A DNA stretch of 64,000 nucleotides from Tubiluchus corallicola (GCA_030141605.1 JAQGDQ010000018.1:248001-312000); one strand, 5' to 3'; shown: positions 36,801 to 48,547, counted from the first letter of the stretch. Numbers and translations: made by a program. The notes: generated from the letters alone by a model not told the origin.

Positions 36801-39800
36801 AAGTTTGATGAACAACATCACAAGTTGTTCCTTCAGGGCAACAATGCTCTTCATCCTCACAGCAGACTGCTTTTGGCAAAGGACAACATCCGTACTGACC
36901 TAGATGAAAACAACTTTGTTTCATGATAAAAATGCTTGCAAATTTGTCCCAAAAAGATAAATTTTTGGTTACTTGTTCCATGTGGCATGCAAAGTTATAT
37001 AACTTCAGTATTAACAAGAAGTTTTTTATCATTCCAATCAAAATAAAGAACAATATTTTATTGTACTCATTATCACAGAATTCATTGAATACGTTTGTGT
37101 TTTCATTTCCAAATAAATCTACAAATGACTTTAGAAGATGTAGATAACAAGCATATCCTATTTTCAACACCTTGAAGTAACAGTAAAGAAAAAATGGAGC
37201 TTATTTTGTTATTAACTATGATTGATTCATTTGGTAAAATGTTCTCAAAAATAATCTGGACAAAAGCTTTTTCTTGGATTTTTTCTAGCAGCTTCTTATC
37301 AATGACTTTTATGTTAGTCATTAAAACAACAAACTAAACTAACAAATGCTGTTAATCATACATAAAAAGCTAATTTTGGTTAATACAAAGCAGATGATAT
37401 ACCCGAGAAGCCGAGTCGCATACTAAATATTAGTGATGAGCTACAAATCTGTGATTTTATGTTTTCAAGCTATACTGTACAGTGTACACAGCCCTATGAA
37501 ATCTGCTTAAGTTTCTTTTATTAGGTTCGACAAATTTAAACATCACTTTTCAATAATGAAATGCTACTTAGAGAAGAATTAAACGAAAAAGCGAACAGTT
37601 GCAAAGAATTAAAAACAATAAATATAGAAGCTTAAAGCTAAGAAAAGCAGAAATATTCTCTAGTGAGCGATAAGACAAGAACCTACCATGTAGCCTAATA
37701 TGCAAACAAAGGTTTTGTGTGATTGAGTGCAAACATGAAAACTCTGTGAAGTGAACTCAGCAAGCACAGAACTTACAGTTGAAGGCATTACTACTTAAAA
37801 TAGGAAATCTAGTACCTAGCTAACCTCATTTTGTAGTCTTAGCTATAACTTTAAAAGCAGGCCAATGACAGGGCCAAATGTGCTTCCAAATGCAATTATC
37901 AGTGCTGTCCTCAACACGGCGGTCAGGCAAGCTAGGCAGCATGACGTCGTTACCAAAACTTAATCTTGCTTAACTCAGTGAACAGAAGCAAAGTGTGGGA
38001 AGCAAAGTTAGCAGACTACGTGTAGCGTGTGCTGCGCAGTGTGTGCAGTCTGAGTTATAATTGCAAAACCCTTCATATATATATATATATATCAGTCTGA
38101 CTCTGAAGCTTATTTATGGAATCATCCAACACATGTGCAGCCTTAACATGGGAATACACAAGCCAAAAAATGAAAAAAAATGGACTACAGACAGCTCCCA
38201 GTATTATTTCTAGGGGTTTTTGCTATAATTGTTGATATATCCTAAATATGATAAAAATAACATCTGCTGAAATACTGCTTTTGTGACTGGCTTAGTTCGG
38301 CAACTGCCTAATATACCATTCATATGCTACTATATATACTACTAATATATTACTTATATCCTGTAAGATACATTAAACTTTGTTTATTTTTTATTGTTTA
38401 TTCTTTTTCATTTTGTTACACTGATTTTAATAGCTGAAATTACTAAATTAAGTTACAAAAAACTTTTTCTATCAACATTGGCACTCAGGGCACTGTGATA
38501 TCAGTCTAAAAAGCGCTCAAAGCAGAAAAAGATATCAAACAGATATATTTTTATAACCCTTAGATTTATTTGGGTATATTACCTAAACTTTATGCATATC
38601 AATTTAAGGCATAAATGAAAAGCCTTAATAAGTCAATATAGGCAAATAAAGCAGTTAAAAATGAACCAGCAAATAGCTGCAATAACTCAAGCAAACTAAA
38701 AATTTTGAGGAAACTGCAATATTCCTTTTCAATGTTAGACCAGTATTTGCAACACTAATTACTTAGGAAAGAAATGATTATCTCCTACCTGTGGTCATGA
38801 GGCAGCAAGTAGAGCCATCAGGACATTCACTTTTCCCATCGGGACAAACAATAGATGAAACACCAGAAGCAGAGGCTACGTTAGTTAGCTCATCATCCGA
38901 TTTTACAATAGCTTCAAATTTTTCATACCTAAACATATTTATAACTAGTTATAAGAATATAAGATCTCTACTGAAGTAAGTACTGTAATTACAACGTTAA
39001 AGAAAAAAGTACTTAGTTGGCAATTTCTAAGCTAACATCTAATAATCAGAACAAGTTAGTAATTGTCATAGGTAATAAATAAGTATATTTCAAACTATAG
39101 GTCAGAATGGGGCATTTTCTGAAAAATCTATCTTATGTTTCTATGATTGATGATTTTACTGTCCCTCCCTTTTTCACTGTTATTCTGCATTATCAAGCCA
39201 GATGGGATTCAAAAAAAACACAGTGTCTTAAAAGAAATACGTTACACACCAGAAATGGAATGCATCCTAAAGACATTTTTACTTAAATTAACGAGAGCTT
39301 TGATACCACTGACAAAATTAGAGCGTCCTAACCACATACACAGAGAAAACTGGATATGCTAATCTTGGCTAACTATGCAATTCTCATGTATTCATGCATC
39401 CAACTGCAAACCCAGAGCCAACAGTGCTTATTTTTGGAACTGGTTCCAATCTAAGTTAGTATACAAGCACTGAAAAAAATTCAGTGTGCATTGCAAAATC
39501 AAACAATCACCACTAGCATTACTTTCCTACTTTTTGCCAGTGGCGTAACAGCCATAACTATACTTAAGAGGGCTGACCAGCAAACTATGAAATGGATCTC
39601 CAACACTAACCATGCAGCAAAGCACCCCTCCCTGACCTGAACAGAAGTGTGCAAGAACACCGAAACCTCCTTTAGTGGGGCTGCATTTTCCTGATGGTAT
39701 TTTTAAATGCAGTTAAGAACTCTTTTAATAGGTTTTATATGTTAAGGATTAGTTCACTAACACTTTAATTGTATATAAACATAGTGCAAATTTGAGTATG

Positions 39801-42800
39801 TAATATGTTTATGTTGAAGTTAGAATTGCAATTAAACTTCAAATACATATTTTAGACTTAACTAACACAATATTTTAGACTGCTAACACTCTTAAGTGTT
39901 AAGTGGGCAGAAGTAATGTAATGACCATTACACAAATCAACATCTTTCTAGCCTTCTTATTAGCGAGAGAATTAATGTCATACAACACTGGCTTTTGTTT
40001 ATGTTAGCAGAATTACTGAGGGCTTTCTATGTTCCATGAGTTTACATTGTAATTGAAAACTTTATCTACGGTTAACACTACTCCTCACAAGCTAAAAAGT
40101 AACAACTATGTATGAGATTACTGTTCTAATTAATCTAACAGTTAAAAAAACTGGGAATTAAATTAGGACTCCTATCCGGGACTTTGCTAGCTTAAACATA
40201 CTTTCTACAGACCCTGACTTAGGTGGTCTATAGACCAGGTAACTTAACTTGATAGACAACAGGTGTATGAGTATATGCTTGTCAAGTGATTCAAGCCTTG
40301 ACTTAGTTTAGAAATTTCCATTGTCTTGTTTGTTGCCTCACATAAACTGCTGGAAAATTTCTGATAACATGCTTCCAAAACAAAATTAAAAAATATCCTT
40401 AAAAATGAAAAGAGCTTCTCCAAATAAGGAATTGAAGATATCTATTATCTAACTAGATTGCTGAACCTTCCTCCTCTGAATTTTTAATAGCTAAGAGAAC
40501 GCTTGAACTGTTGGGATGTGTAAATCGGTTAAGAAGTACTGTCTTAAAAACACTGTCACTTTCAAACATGAATTCTACTTGTACAACCCTAGGAGTGAAT
40601 AGGATGTTTATTGCACAAAATATTTCCAATTTAAATAACACTGCTTCTAGTAATTGTGAATTATTTGCTTATGAGCTTGAGCTCTACTGGCTTACTGAAG
40701 GGGAAAACCACCTACCTGGTATTTCCTGTGAAAAAATTCGTCAGATTTTGTATTATATTATAACTAACTAATGTTAATATTCTTCTAAATTATTACTAAA
40801 TAAATATTGATGAATTGCACTGCTATAATACATAAAGGTGCGAATAAAAACTTATATATATATATATATTTACAAACAAATAGTGATAAATATGAAATTC
40901 TTTTTGAAATGCTAAGCCATTACTCACCAAGGCAATGCAAAATCATTTGTTGTGCATTTGGAATGTGCTACGTCGCATTTTGTACCTTGTGGACAGCAAT
41001 GAACCTTGAAAAAATAAGTTCAACAATATTTTTAACAAGATTAACTGAAGCATTATACCACAGATAGTTTGAGCATCAGGATGAGCAGGTGCAGCTTTTA
41101 GACAGTATAACGAAAGTTTATCTTTCAAAATGATGTGTGTGTGTGGGGGGGGGGGCGTTCGTGCATGCTGTATATTTTAGTAGCAAACACAGCAACTGTA
41201 TATTTTACTTTTTGGTAAATATTCGATTTGATAAAAGCTGTGTGGACCCTTCTTCTTTGAGATCTTAAGCACATGCTTATTTTGCTTAGTAGCTAAGCCA
41301 GGACTGCCGGATGGGGCAAGTCCACACTTGATAAAGTACTAAATAGATCACCAGCCTTACAGTGTGAAAGTCAGCCATTAACGGTCGCACGATCAGAAAA
41401 CTGCGTGGTACACTCAAGAAAACAGTTAGTGTATAGCAAAATCATCTAATTACTTACTTAATTAGTTGATTATTTTACAAGAAGTGTGAACTATTGTTTC
41501 AGGACATGTACCTTGAACATTTGTGAAAAAACAGTGCTGAAGCTGGGCTTTAACATTAAGGAAATATCTATAGATGTCTTTTACATACCTAAATCTACTC
41601 ATAATATACCAAACAAAACTGCTTTGCAAGTAACTAACCAATAATGTTACCTTGTCAGCACAGCATACAGCTTTAGGAAGTGGACAACAACCCCATTGGC
41701 CAGTGGTCATCTTGCAACATGTACTTGAATCTGGACAATGAGATTTGCCATCTGGGCAAATAACATCCCCAAAATTTGACAGGAACAACAATACATCAGT
41801 AGCATCTGCTTTCTTCACTGGTTTTACACTTTTAGAACCGGGCTGATAAAAGAACAGAAAAATATTTTAGATATTTTAGATAGATGGCTAAAAATTCAAC
41901 TTTGTTTTAGAAATGCTTAAATATTTTCTACACAGACATGTTCAACAAAACAACAATGGAAGGCAGGACAGAGTTCATTGGAGTGCAGATCACTGACTCA
42001 CAACTGACTAACTCAGAGCACATTATGTATGAAGTTCAGCAGAAGTCAGCTGACCAGGTGAAAAGCTCATCAGGCTGGATGTTAAAATGATTAAATTTTT
42101 CATACTTATAGATGGATGTTAGTAATTTCACATAATAATTTTTTTATGTATTACTGATATAGAATGTGAAGTCTCCACATAGCCATATAATGTGAAATTT
42201 ACCAACAGCAAATTTTTGCATGCCATTTTGTTGTTTTCTGACGTGACAATTTAGCATTTGTTGATTTGTAAATTTAGCAATTTATGCGAGTAATGCAAAT
42301 GTATGCATGGTGCAGTCACACACCAAGCTTATATACATTGATGGAAAAATCGCAGACTTGACAATGTTTTATGCATAATAAAGTCAAATATTTGAAATAT
42401 ATGAATAATAAGCTTACATTTTAGTTCTTTCTTTGCTACTATCTTCATCATGAAGTTATTACAAACCAAGGTTTATTACAGCCTCAAATACTACCACAAA
42501 TCATGAAGACAGCAGGCTAATCACCTATCTAATGTTCACCACTAGATAATAGCAAGCACAATTGCTGATAATCAAAGCGCAATTGCAGCAGGTTTATGAC
42601 TAAGCATAAAAAAACAAAACAAAAATTTACATAATTTGCGAGCTGCATTTTGGCTTAGATGTCAATATCGACAATGACGAATACAATTAAGATTCTATGT
42701 CACATTATCCAATAGTGTCAAATTTATATTTTACCTTATCACAGGTATCATTTGAAAGATTACAGGTGTAGCCGTGAGGACAACAATGTTTATGGTCTGA

Positions 42801-43394
42801 ACAACAGACAGCATCTCTCAGGGTGCAGCAACCAAACTTCCCACCTTCACCTTCTGGACAACACGTTGTTCCTGCTGGGCATTTCCACTGCATAGCACAG
42901 ACAATAAAGTATCATCTACCCTTCATCAGTACGATATTAATGAATCCAATACCATGAAAACATGATGAAAATCATGTGCTATCATAGCAAGAATAGATTT
43001 TCTTACAAAAAGTTTCACTAATTGCAAAGTAAAATACATCATGAAATTTTATATCTTAATTCAAAAAAATTAAAAACAAGATGTAAAACATATAAATACA
43101 TAAATCACAAAAAATGGAATGCATAAACTGACCATAACATGACTGAGGAAATCAGGAAGATTTATTTTAAAAAATAGTTTTACATGAGTATTCTAAATTT
43201 TCTTTAGCCTAAGCTTTGCTGCTTTTTCAACTAACAGTACAAAATATACTTTAGTTACTAACCTTTCCACCTGGGCAAATAATGTCTCCTTTCACCTCCA
43301 CAAGTGCAAGATCATCACCAACACTGAACTTAAGTTTAGCAGCACTAACCATAAGAACCAGCATGCAAAATGCCATTATCTGGAAGAACTCCAT
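32658..43394 (-). CDS. GRN: Secreted progranulin-like protein, 9-10 coding exons
   Basis: Predicted secreted cysteine-rich precursor processed into granulin modules; family roles are growth signalling, inflammation control and lysosomal function. Joined on the minus strand: 43394-43263, 42887-42735, 41842-41651, 41004-40928, 38928-38789, 36899-36675, (36521-36261 doubtful), 35134-34910, 33663-33436, 32827-32658. Without the doubtful exon this is 513 residues with six complete granulin domains; with it, 600 residues. A signal peptide (about residues 1-19, MEFFQIMAFCMLVLMVSAA) is followed by a short spacer and domain 1. Domains follow the 12-Cys pattern C-C-CC-CC-CC-CC-C-C with GCCP.P.AVCC.D..HCCP.G..C cores. 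From exon 5 on, exon borders are phase 1 and fall inside domains at the MTTG/GQYGCC junction. A TTTTTACAG acceptor precedes the ATG by six bases, so a 5'UTR intron is likely. Polyadenylation signal at 32520-32529 (AATAAATAAA on the minus strand). Confidence 0.9.
33436..33663 (-). CDS. GRN: Granulin exon 9 (type B module)
   Basis: 228 nt, phase 1-1: [28 protein letters not shown], linker, then NAIICPDEKSECPDQTTCC. Paralogous to exon 7. Acceptor ATTTAG, donor GTATGT. Confidence 0.93.
33664..34909 (-). other. Granulin intron between exons 8 and 9
   Basis: Apart from the GT microsatellite, nothing recognised. Confidence 0.5.
33764..33816. repeat. (GT)n/(GTGC)n microsatellite
   Basis: GT dinucleotides followed by GTGC tetranucleotides in the granulin intron between exons 8 and 9. 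Confidence 0.9.
34910..35134 (-). CDS. GRN: Granulin exon 8 (type A module)
   Basis: 225 nt, phase 1-1: [21 protein letters not shown], linker with YGNLPLFTKF, then SVVCPDESQCPDGTTCC. Paralogous to exon 6. Acceptor GCTACAG, donor GTATTG. Confidence 0.93.
35231..35360. repeat. Three tandem ~43-bp degenerate units
   Basis: Three successive variants of CTAAACAATACACAAATGTTAAAAATACATT in the granulin intron between exons 7 and 8. Confidence 0.7.
35503..35704. repeat. ~100-bp imperfect tandem duplication
   Basis: Two units sharing AAAATGG, TAGTTTTTGCACAA, AAGAAATTCTCAG and ending ACTCCATGG. Confidence 0.75.
36261..36521 (-). pseudogene. GRN: Granulin exon 7 (type B module) with damaged 5' end
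   Basis: Carries PKAVCCEDKEHCCPDGTTC, a type B linker and AIICPDGKSQCPDDTTCC. The expected GQYGCCP start is replaced by unrelated sequence, and no normal acceptor precedes it in phase 1. The best in-frame acceptor (CATAAG, exon start 36521) is weak and would add a non-granulin stretch. The donor (GTTAAA) is intact. It could be used aberrantly or skipped; skipping keeps frame because both neighbours are phase 1. Confidence 0.65.
36675..36899 (-). CDS. GRN: Granulin exon 6 (type A module)
   Basis: 225 nt, phase 1-1: [14 protein letters not shown] through the final Cys of domain 3, a linker with FGNLPLFTKF, then SVICPDKSSCPDSTTCC. Same length and linker as exon 8. Confidence 0.92.
36900..38788 (-). 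other. Granulin intron between exons 5 and 6
   Basis: No coding sequence. There is a short less AT-rich patch around 37900-38060 with TGACGTCG, and a short (AT)n tract near 38079-38092. Its role is unknown. Confidence 0.5.
38789..38928 (-). CDS. GRN: Granulin exon 5 (linker, first half of domain 3)
   Basis: 140 nt: acidic linker, then SIVCPDGKSECPDGSTCCLM and TTG. Acceptor GTTTAG, donor GTAGGA. Enters in phase 2 and leaves in phase 1, which starts the run of phase 1-1 exons. Confidence 0.9.
38929..40927 (-). other. Granulin intron between exons 4 and 5
   Basis: Nothing coding. A short transposon-like motif, CAGTGGCGTAACAGCC, starts near 39539 (hAT-style end) without a recognisable partner. 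A short (AT)n tract lies near 40855-40869. Confidence 0.5.
40928..41004 (-). CDS. GRN: Granulin exon 4 (second half of domain 2)
   Basis: 77 nt encoding VHCCPQGTKCDVAHSKC and a short linker. The acceptor TTTTTTCAAG uses AAG rather than CAG; donor GTGAGT, ending in phase 2. It is too short and too split to show as a minus-strand open frame. Confidence 0.88.
41651..41842 (-). CDS. GRN: Granulin exon 3 (linker, first half of domain 2)
   Basis: 64 codons: basic linker, then VICPDGKSHCPDSSTCC and [16 protein letters not shown]. Phase 0 on both sides; acceptor TTATCAG, donor GTAACA. Confidence 0.92.
42735..42887 (-). CDS. GRN: Granulin exon 2 (rest of domain 1)
   Basis: 51 codons with 11 of the 12 cysteines of domain 1: WKCPAGTTCCPEG, FGCC, DAVCC, HKHCCPHG and a final C. 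Phase 0 on both sides; acceptor ATGCAG, donor GTAAAA. This domain diverges most from the others. Confidence 0.92.
43263..43394 (-). CDS. GRN: Granulin exon 1 (signal peptide)
   Basis: 44 codons: hydrophobic signal peptide, acidic spacer, and the first cysteine of domain 1 (GDIICPGGK). Donor GTTAGT, phase 0. ATG 43394 was chosen because it follows an acceptor ending at 43401 and gives a good signal peptide. Confidence 0.85.
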
Positions 43395-43529
43395 GTTTTT
43401 CTGTAAAAAGAATATTGTGAAATGAAGGCAGCAAAAAGGCTTTGGGTAATTCAAAAAGTCCTGTACCATTGTCACCTATTAATATTCTTAAGCAAAAATC
43501 ACGTGTAGTTTTACCATTTTTAGGAGACT

Positions 43530-43805
43530 TTGATGGAAAGTCAGATTTTTATACAAAGAAACAATGGGGAAGAGGTTTGGCACAGGTTTAAAAGGAAGTA
43601 TTTGGTTGAAGTGAATGAACAAAATAAGTGGCATGAAGTGACAAGGAATTTCTGCGTTGGAGACATAGAGTTGTTAAAAGATGAAGGCTTACATAGGAAT
43701 CATTGGCCAATGGGTAAAGCAGTGCAATGCTACCCTGACAGTGAAGGACTGGTGAGAAGTGTTAAGCTGTGCATTGCCAGAAATAATTTGAGCAATGACG
43801 TGTGA
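43530..43805 (+). pseudogene. BEL/Pao pol C-terminal fragment (DUF5641-like)
   Basis: An open 91-codon frame matches the conserved tail of BEL/Pao polyproteins: VWHRFKRKYLVEVNE, KWHEV, GDIELLKDEGLHRNHWPMG, then GLVRSVKL. The rest of pol is absent upstream, so this is a truncated copy. It lies head to head with, and within about 150 bp of, granulin exon 1. Confidence 0.78.
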
Positions 43806-44129
43806 AATGCTTGGAAAGACCAATCACTAAACTTATTCTACTTTTGGAATCTGAGGATAATCTTGAAAATAAGTGACTTTCAACTAACGTCAAGTGTGAA
43901 TATGAATAATTACTGAGCAGTTTAAATCTTGTTTTAATTGTTAGCAAATGAATATCACTTTAATTTTGTTCTAGCTAATTATTTTTTCTGCTCTAAATTT
44001 ACAGGAATCAGTTTGTTGAATTAAAAATATATGTATTTGTGATCAAATTTTGTGAACGTAACAAAATTTGCTTAAGCTGCTGAGTAAAAATTTAACCATA
44101 ATTTTGGTAAATATTTAGCCAGTACTAAT

Positions 44130-44690
44130 TCTCTGTTATGGGGAATTCCCCATCGAGGGAGCTTAATTCGCATATATTATGTGAACTTTTAGTCTATGCT
44201 TAAAATTTTGTTTAAATTTAAGACTAAACATTGTGTAAACTTGCAAAGGCAAAAGTATAGCAGTTTTTCAAGAGTATTTAAGTTGTTTGTAACATTCATG
44301 ACATTTTGTTGCTTAACTAATTAGCCGTAATTTGTTGTTAAAGAAGAAGTACACACATTTATATAGTTTCTATTTAAAAGCTGTGTTTCAAATTTTGTGC
44401 TTTTAAGAATGCTTAGAGCATGACTGCAGTTGTAGGATAAAACCCAGTTTTAAATTTTTAAATCAGTTTAAAAAATTAAGTTAATTAAATTTTTTGGGAG
44501 CCATGTGTAGGTGTGCCCAGTTATTAAAGCTGCCAAAAAGATTTCTGGTATTAAATTTGCATTTGACATGACGCAGTGTCATAATTTCGTTGAAGACTTC
44601 TGTTTGTAGACCCAATTTTAATTTTAAAGTGAATAAAGTTATTAAGAGTTATTGTGGATGTTATGACTGAGTATTATGGAGTTAAAAGTG
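44130..44690 (+). mobile_element. Possible BEL/Pao LTR and leader
   Basis: Sequence starting near TGTTATGGGGAATTCC and containing AATAAAGTTATT near 44631, placed between the pol end and gag-like pieces as an LTR would be. No matching second LTR was found, so the limits are tentative. Confidence 0.3.
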
Positions 44691-44859
44691 TCCTGCGACA
44701 GTAACAAGTATGATATAATAGACACAGCGTCAGTAAAATCTGATCAGTACAAACTAAAGCTTCAATCGCAAGTAGTGCAATACAAAATAGTGAGATAGCT
44801 AAAGTAACTGAAAAGCAAAAGAACTAGAGTTTAATAAACATATATGGCAAAAAGAACAG

Positions 44860-45003
44860 GAGCTTAAGCGAAACAATTACAACTTAAACAGGAAAATGAA
44901 TTCAAAATAATGCAAGCTCAAAAAGAAGCGGCAGTGGCACAGACAGAATTAGGGGCTAATGAGCATGACATGAAACAACAGTTAGCTTTGTCGTGGGGGT
45001 GAG
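44860..45003 (+). pseudogene. Gag-like coiled-coil fragment (BEL/Pao)
   Basis: An open stretch rich in Gln/Glu/Lys (KQLQLKQENEFKIMQAQKEA) ending at TGA, resembling the N-terminal coiled coil of BEL gag. Sequence after it is non-coding until about 45660. Confidence 0.45.
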
Positions 45004-46129
45004 ACCGATATGTTAATAATTATCATAATCATAATATGGCTTATGTATTCAATTGCAATTTAGAAATAGTTATTTGGCAAAAGTAAAATTTTGTTTTGAA
45101 CACTGAATCGCTTATATGTGTTGACTAAGGTTTAATATGCCTAATGAGGTGTTGCCACTGCCTAATTAAGTGTTGGAGTTATTGTCAACAGAAGTTTTTC
45201 TGACTACAACTTATGCGTATGTATACTTGCTCAAATCTGGGCAAGCCCTCTCTATCTCTAGCTCTCTTCCAGTTCAGACTATCTCAGATTATTAAAAATC
45301 GTTAAATTTCTTATTTTAATGCATCCTTATATTATATTTACATTTGTTATGTGCTTCAGAAAAGTATATACAAGTATATAGTGTTTAAAAAAATTTCTGT
45401 TGTTCGCTGTTCTGAAATTTCTTCATCAATCAAGTTTGTCCAAATTGGGGCCATCTTGACAAGCTTCTTTACTGACTCATTCAATGAATTGGTTTACCAA
45501 AGCAATATTTCTGAAAAACAATAGCTTATTATGACTAGGTTGACTCTCTACATTCTAGCCCAGATAATAACGTCAAGGCCAGCTGCTATCTTGATTGCCC
45601 AGTAAACCGAATCTAATAAGAGGGTTTAGAACAGTACCTTTACAATGGGTCTGTGACTAATAGTTGTCAAAATCAAGAAGATTACAAATCAGGCAAACAA
45701 AGCAAATCAAATCACAGAAAATTACATATCACATGTGACACACAGAATACTACAGAATGAGACTACTGCACAAATTGTTTTAAATGAAGAACCAATTGGT
45801 GTCAGTTTATATACACCTGCACAAGTGGTAAAAACATCTAATAGTCAGACTTAAACAGCAGTACATACAGCAGCTCAAGTCAATTCACAACCAAATTGTG
45901 ATCTAGATCAAGACATCACAAATTCAAGGCAAATAAATGTATAAAATCAGAACAAGCCAAAAAACGACGCACAGTTAACATATCCTCATAATTCACAAAG
46001 TCACTAGATGCACTAACAAAATAATGATACATTGAAACATGACAGATCAAGGTTTAACCCAGACATATGTACAAAATGTAGGCCTTTAGCAAGTACTGAC
46101 CTGCATTTTTTCATTACATTTGACAGCAG

Positions 46130-46262
46130 TAACACCGTTTAGTAACACCAGGAAATTCACACTCCGAAAATACAATTTCAATTCTTTGATGGTGATTTTC
46201 ATGATTTCTGGGAATTATTCAAAGAAGGACTTCACGCATAAGAACAGGGAGTAGACAAGATG
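46130..46262 (+). pseudogene. BEL/Pao gag fragment (DUF1759-like), left part
   Basis: Frame reads PKIQFQFFDGDFHDFWELF and KEGLHA, like the LPK..F.GD...W..F..F..V motif of Pao gag. It is interrupted by the insertion at about 46263-47495. Confidence 0.6.
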
Positions 46263-47495
46263 AAAAACAGCGTGTTACTGTAATTAGATTACTTTTTATA
46301 GTGACGACTATTATAACGCAATTACTCTGCTTCATCTTGTAATCAGATTACCAGTAAAGCTACTTTGCAGTTACTTTGCTATCTATCCAACAATAGGCTT
46401 TTTTTATCATTTAGCATTATTTTAGCGCCTTCATTTTGCTTATCTCTGGCATGCAACACCTGTATGCACACAGCCACGTATTACTTTGCTCAGATAACTT
46501 TATTTGATATTGTACAGTTGTAGCTGAATTGTTTTATAAAATTTATATACTCAGTGCTTGGTCATGTGCACTGTAACGTAGGTGGCTCAGTAAAGCCAAG
46601 CCCAGTAAAGTACATCGCTGAACGGTGTGAACTCTATTGTGTGTGTTTGTTTGCAATGGATACGAGTGAAATAGGATATTTTGTCAAATTATAGTTTAGC
46701 CATTAAATTATATTTGTGAATGCTGAAAAACAAAACGTACAATTTGTATCACTACACCTGTGACTGGGAGACTATAGCTGCATCAGTCTGGAGGGCCAGA
46801 ATTTTGTTATGTTTCGCCAGAATCTAAGCAGGTTCTCGCCATGACTTTTTACGAGAATCCAGAGAATCAAGGTCTAAATTACATCTAGTTCATGTACGAT
46901 GAATTATAATTACGCCATCTGCGTTCTTGTTGAAATGAAAACGAGATTAAATCCCGACAATTTTTACATGCAACTCTGAATGAAAAGCGCAGTTCAAACA
47001 CGCTCATGAAGTAACTAAGTAAGCACGCAAGTGTAATATGGCAGCGCACGTGTTACCGCAAAGCAAAAAGCAAAAAAGTCAGATTAGTGCCAGTATGTCC
47101 TTTATTTTTTAACATTCAGGTAAAATCTGTGCAAATTTGCTTAGATTTGCATTAATGGGCACGAATGTTTACATGAATGATTCAGGGATTCATGTTCGAA
47201 ATTCTGGTACTCACCCATGAACTTTCCTAACTTGTCAGTAAAAATGTTGCAGTGAATTTTGCTGGAAAATTGTGAATTAAGCTAATGACATATTTAGAGA
47301 CATTACAAAAGCAACACTATGATTTCACTAAACAATTTCGTTAAAACATCACTCAAACTAGCACACAAAAGTAACCAGTAATCAGTAAGGGACTAACCTT
47401 GCTAAAAGTAATCAGTAATAAGTAATTTGATTATAATTTTTCTGAAGTAATCAGTAATCATACCAAATTACTTTTCAAAAGTAACGAACCTAACA
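46263..47495. mobile_element. DNA transposon-like insertion in gag fragment
   Basis: Left end near GTGTTACTGTAATTAGATTA; right end is rich in complementary GTAATC/AAGTAACG motifs and stops near CGAACCTAACACTA. Imperfect inverted ends; TAGACA occurs on both flanks. The gag frame resumes with FTWLKG just after it, which supports insertion. No transposase. Superfamily uncertain, hAT-like in style. Confidence 0.45.
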
Positions 47496-48030
47496 CTATA
47501 GACATTCACTTGGCTTAAAGGAAATACGGACAATGAAACCAACAATGGATCTGATTTGTCATGTTTTACAGCCAACCACAAGCGCAGGCAATCGATTGTT
47601 ATTCAACGTGTGAATGAATTACGCGAATTATATCAATTACGTGAATTATGCGAATATTCAAAACTTGATAGTAATCCTGATTTAGACAAATTAGCCCTTT
47701 TCCTACACTGATTAGAAAAGGCATGTAATGAGTTAACCACCTGTCGTGAGGAATTCATAAAACATTTGAAATATAATGATAGCCTGAAAGAAGCTGTAGA
47801 CGATGAAAAATTCTTTGAATCTCCTGAATCTGTTACATATAAAGCTAATCGCCTCCTGACTAGATTAGAGTCTATTCACCATGATAATGCTAGTAATAGT
47901 ACAAGTGCAGTGCTGCACACAACATTTTAGCAAGAAACATCTTTACCGCGTTTTGAGTTGCCCAAGTTTTCTAGCTATTTTAAAGATTGGCGTCCGTTTT
48001 TTATAGCTTGTGTATCGCCACATACCTCCA
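47496..48030 (+). pseudogene. BEL/Pao gag fragments, right part
   Basis: FTWLKG continues the gag broken at 46262. Further on, at 47930-48010, LPRFELPKFSSYFKDWRPFF is a second DUF1759-like start. Stops interrupt the frames. Confidence 0.5.
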
Positions 48031-48409
48031 AGACACGGCAGAGGAATGCCAGTGATAGAATCTCTCAAGCCGATGCAAATCTACTGTTGATATGCTGCAT
48101 AAGAGATTCGGTGATCGTTAACATGCATTCACAAACAACAGTCAATTTAAAACCAGTGCAAGACAATCGAGTCAAAGAATTCAAAAATCTCATTCTAAGC
48201 TTGGCTTCGTTATTGGCTTTGCGAACAAGCTTCATGCCAAACTGTTGGACCCAAAGCTTCCATCTTTCATGTATATGTTTTTTTCTTTATTTTTACCGTT
48301 CACATATAGCCACCCATCAATCTAGGGATGAGTTTACCGACCATCTCCTTTTAAAGGGTTTGGTTTAGATGGTGCCTTCCAGTTCTTGGTCATAAACAGA
48401 TTTAAATTT

Positions 48410-48547
48410 AATGTGTTGTGATGGATGATTGGTTAGCACCTACCTCAGGCCTGCAAACAGAAAGTTGTGGCTTGCTTTAATGTGTTGTGATGGATGATTG
48501 GTTAGCACCTACCTCAGGCCTGCAAACAGAAAGTTGTGGCTTGCTAA
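48410..48547. repeat. 69-bp tandem duplication
   Basis: Two essentially identical 69-bp copies starting AATGTGTTGTGATGGATGAT at 48410 and 48479. Confidence 0.95.

Larger units (their letters stand above)
41005..43262 (-). other. Granulin introns 1-3
   Basis: Between exons I see only a (GT)n/(G)n tract at about 41132-41154 and plain AT-rich sequence. Confidence 0.5.

Noticed and set aside
38791-38979. Plus-strand frame of 62 residues
   Set aside because: Antisense of granulin exon 5, whose granulin cysteine pattern is unmistakable.
47958-48368. 136-residue plus-strand frame as a host gene
   Set aside because: Its start is the LPKFSSYFKDW gag-like motif; the rest shows no domain, so it is treated as retroelement remains.
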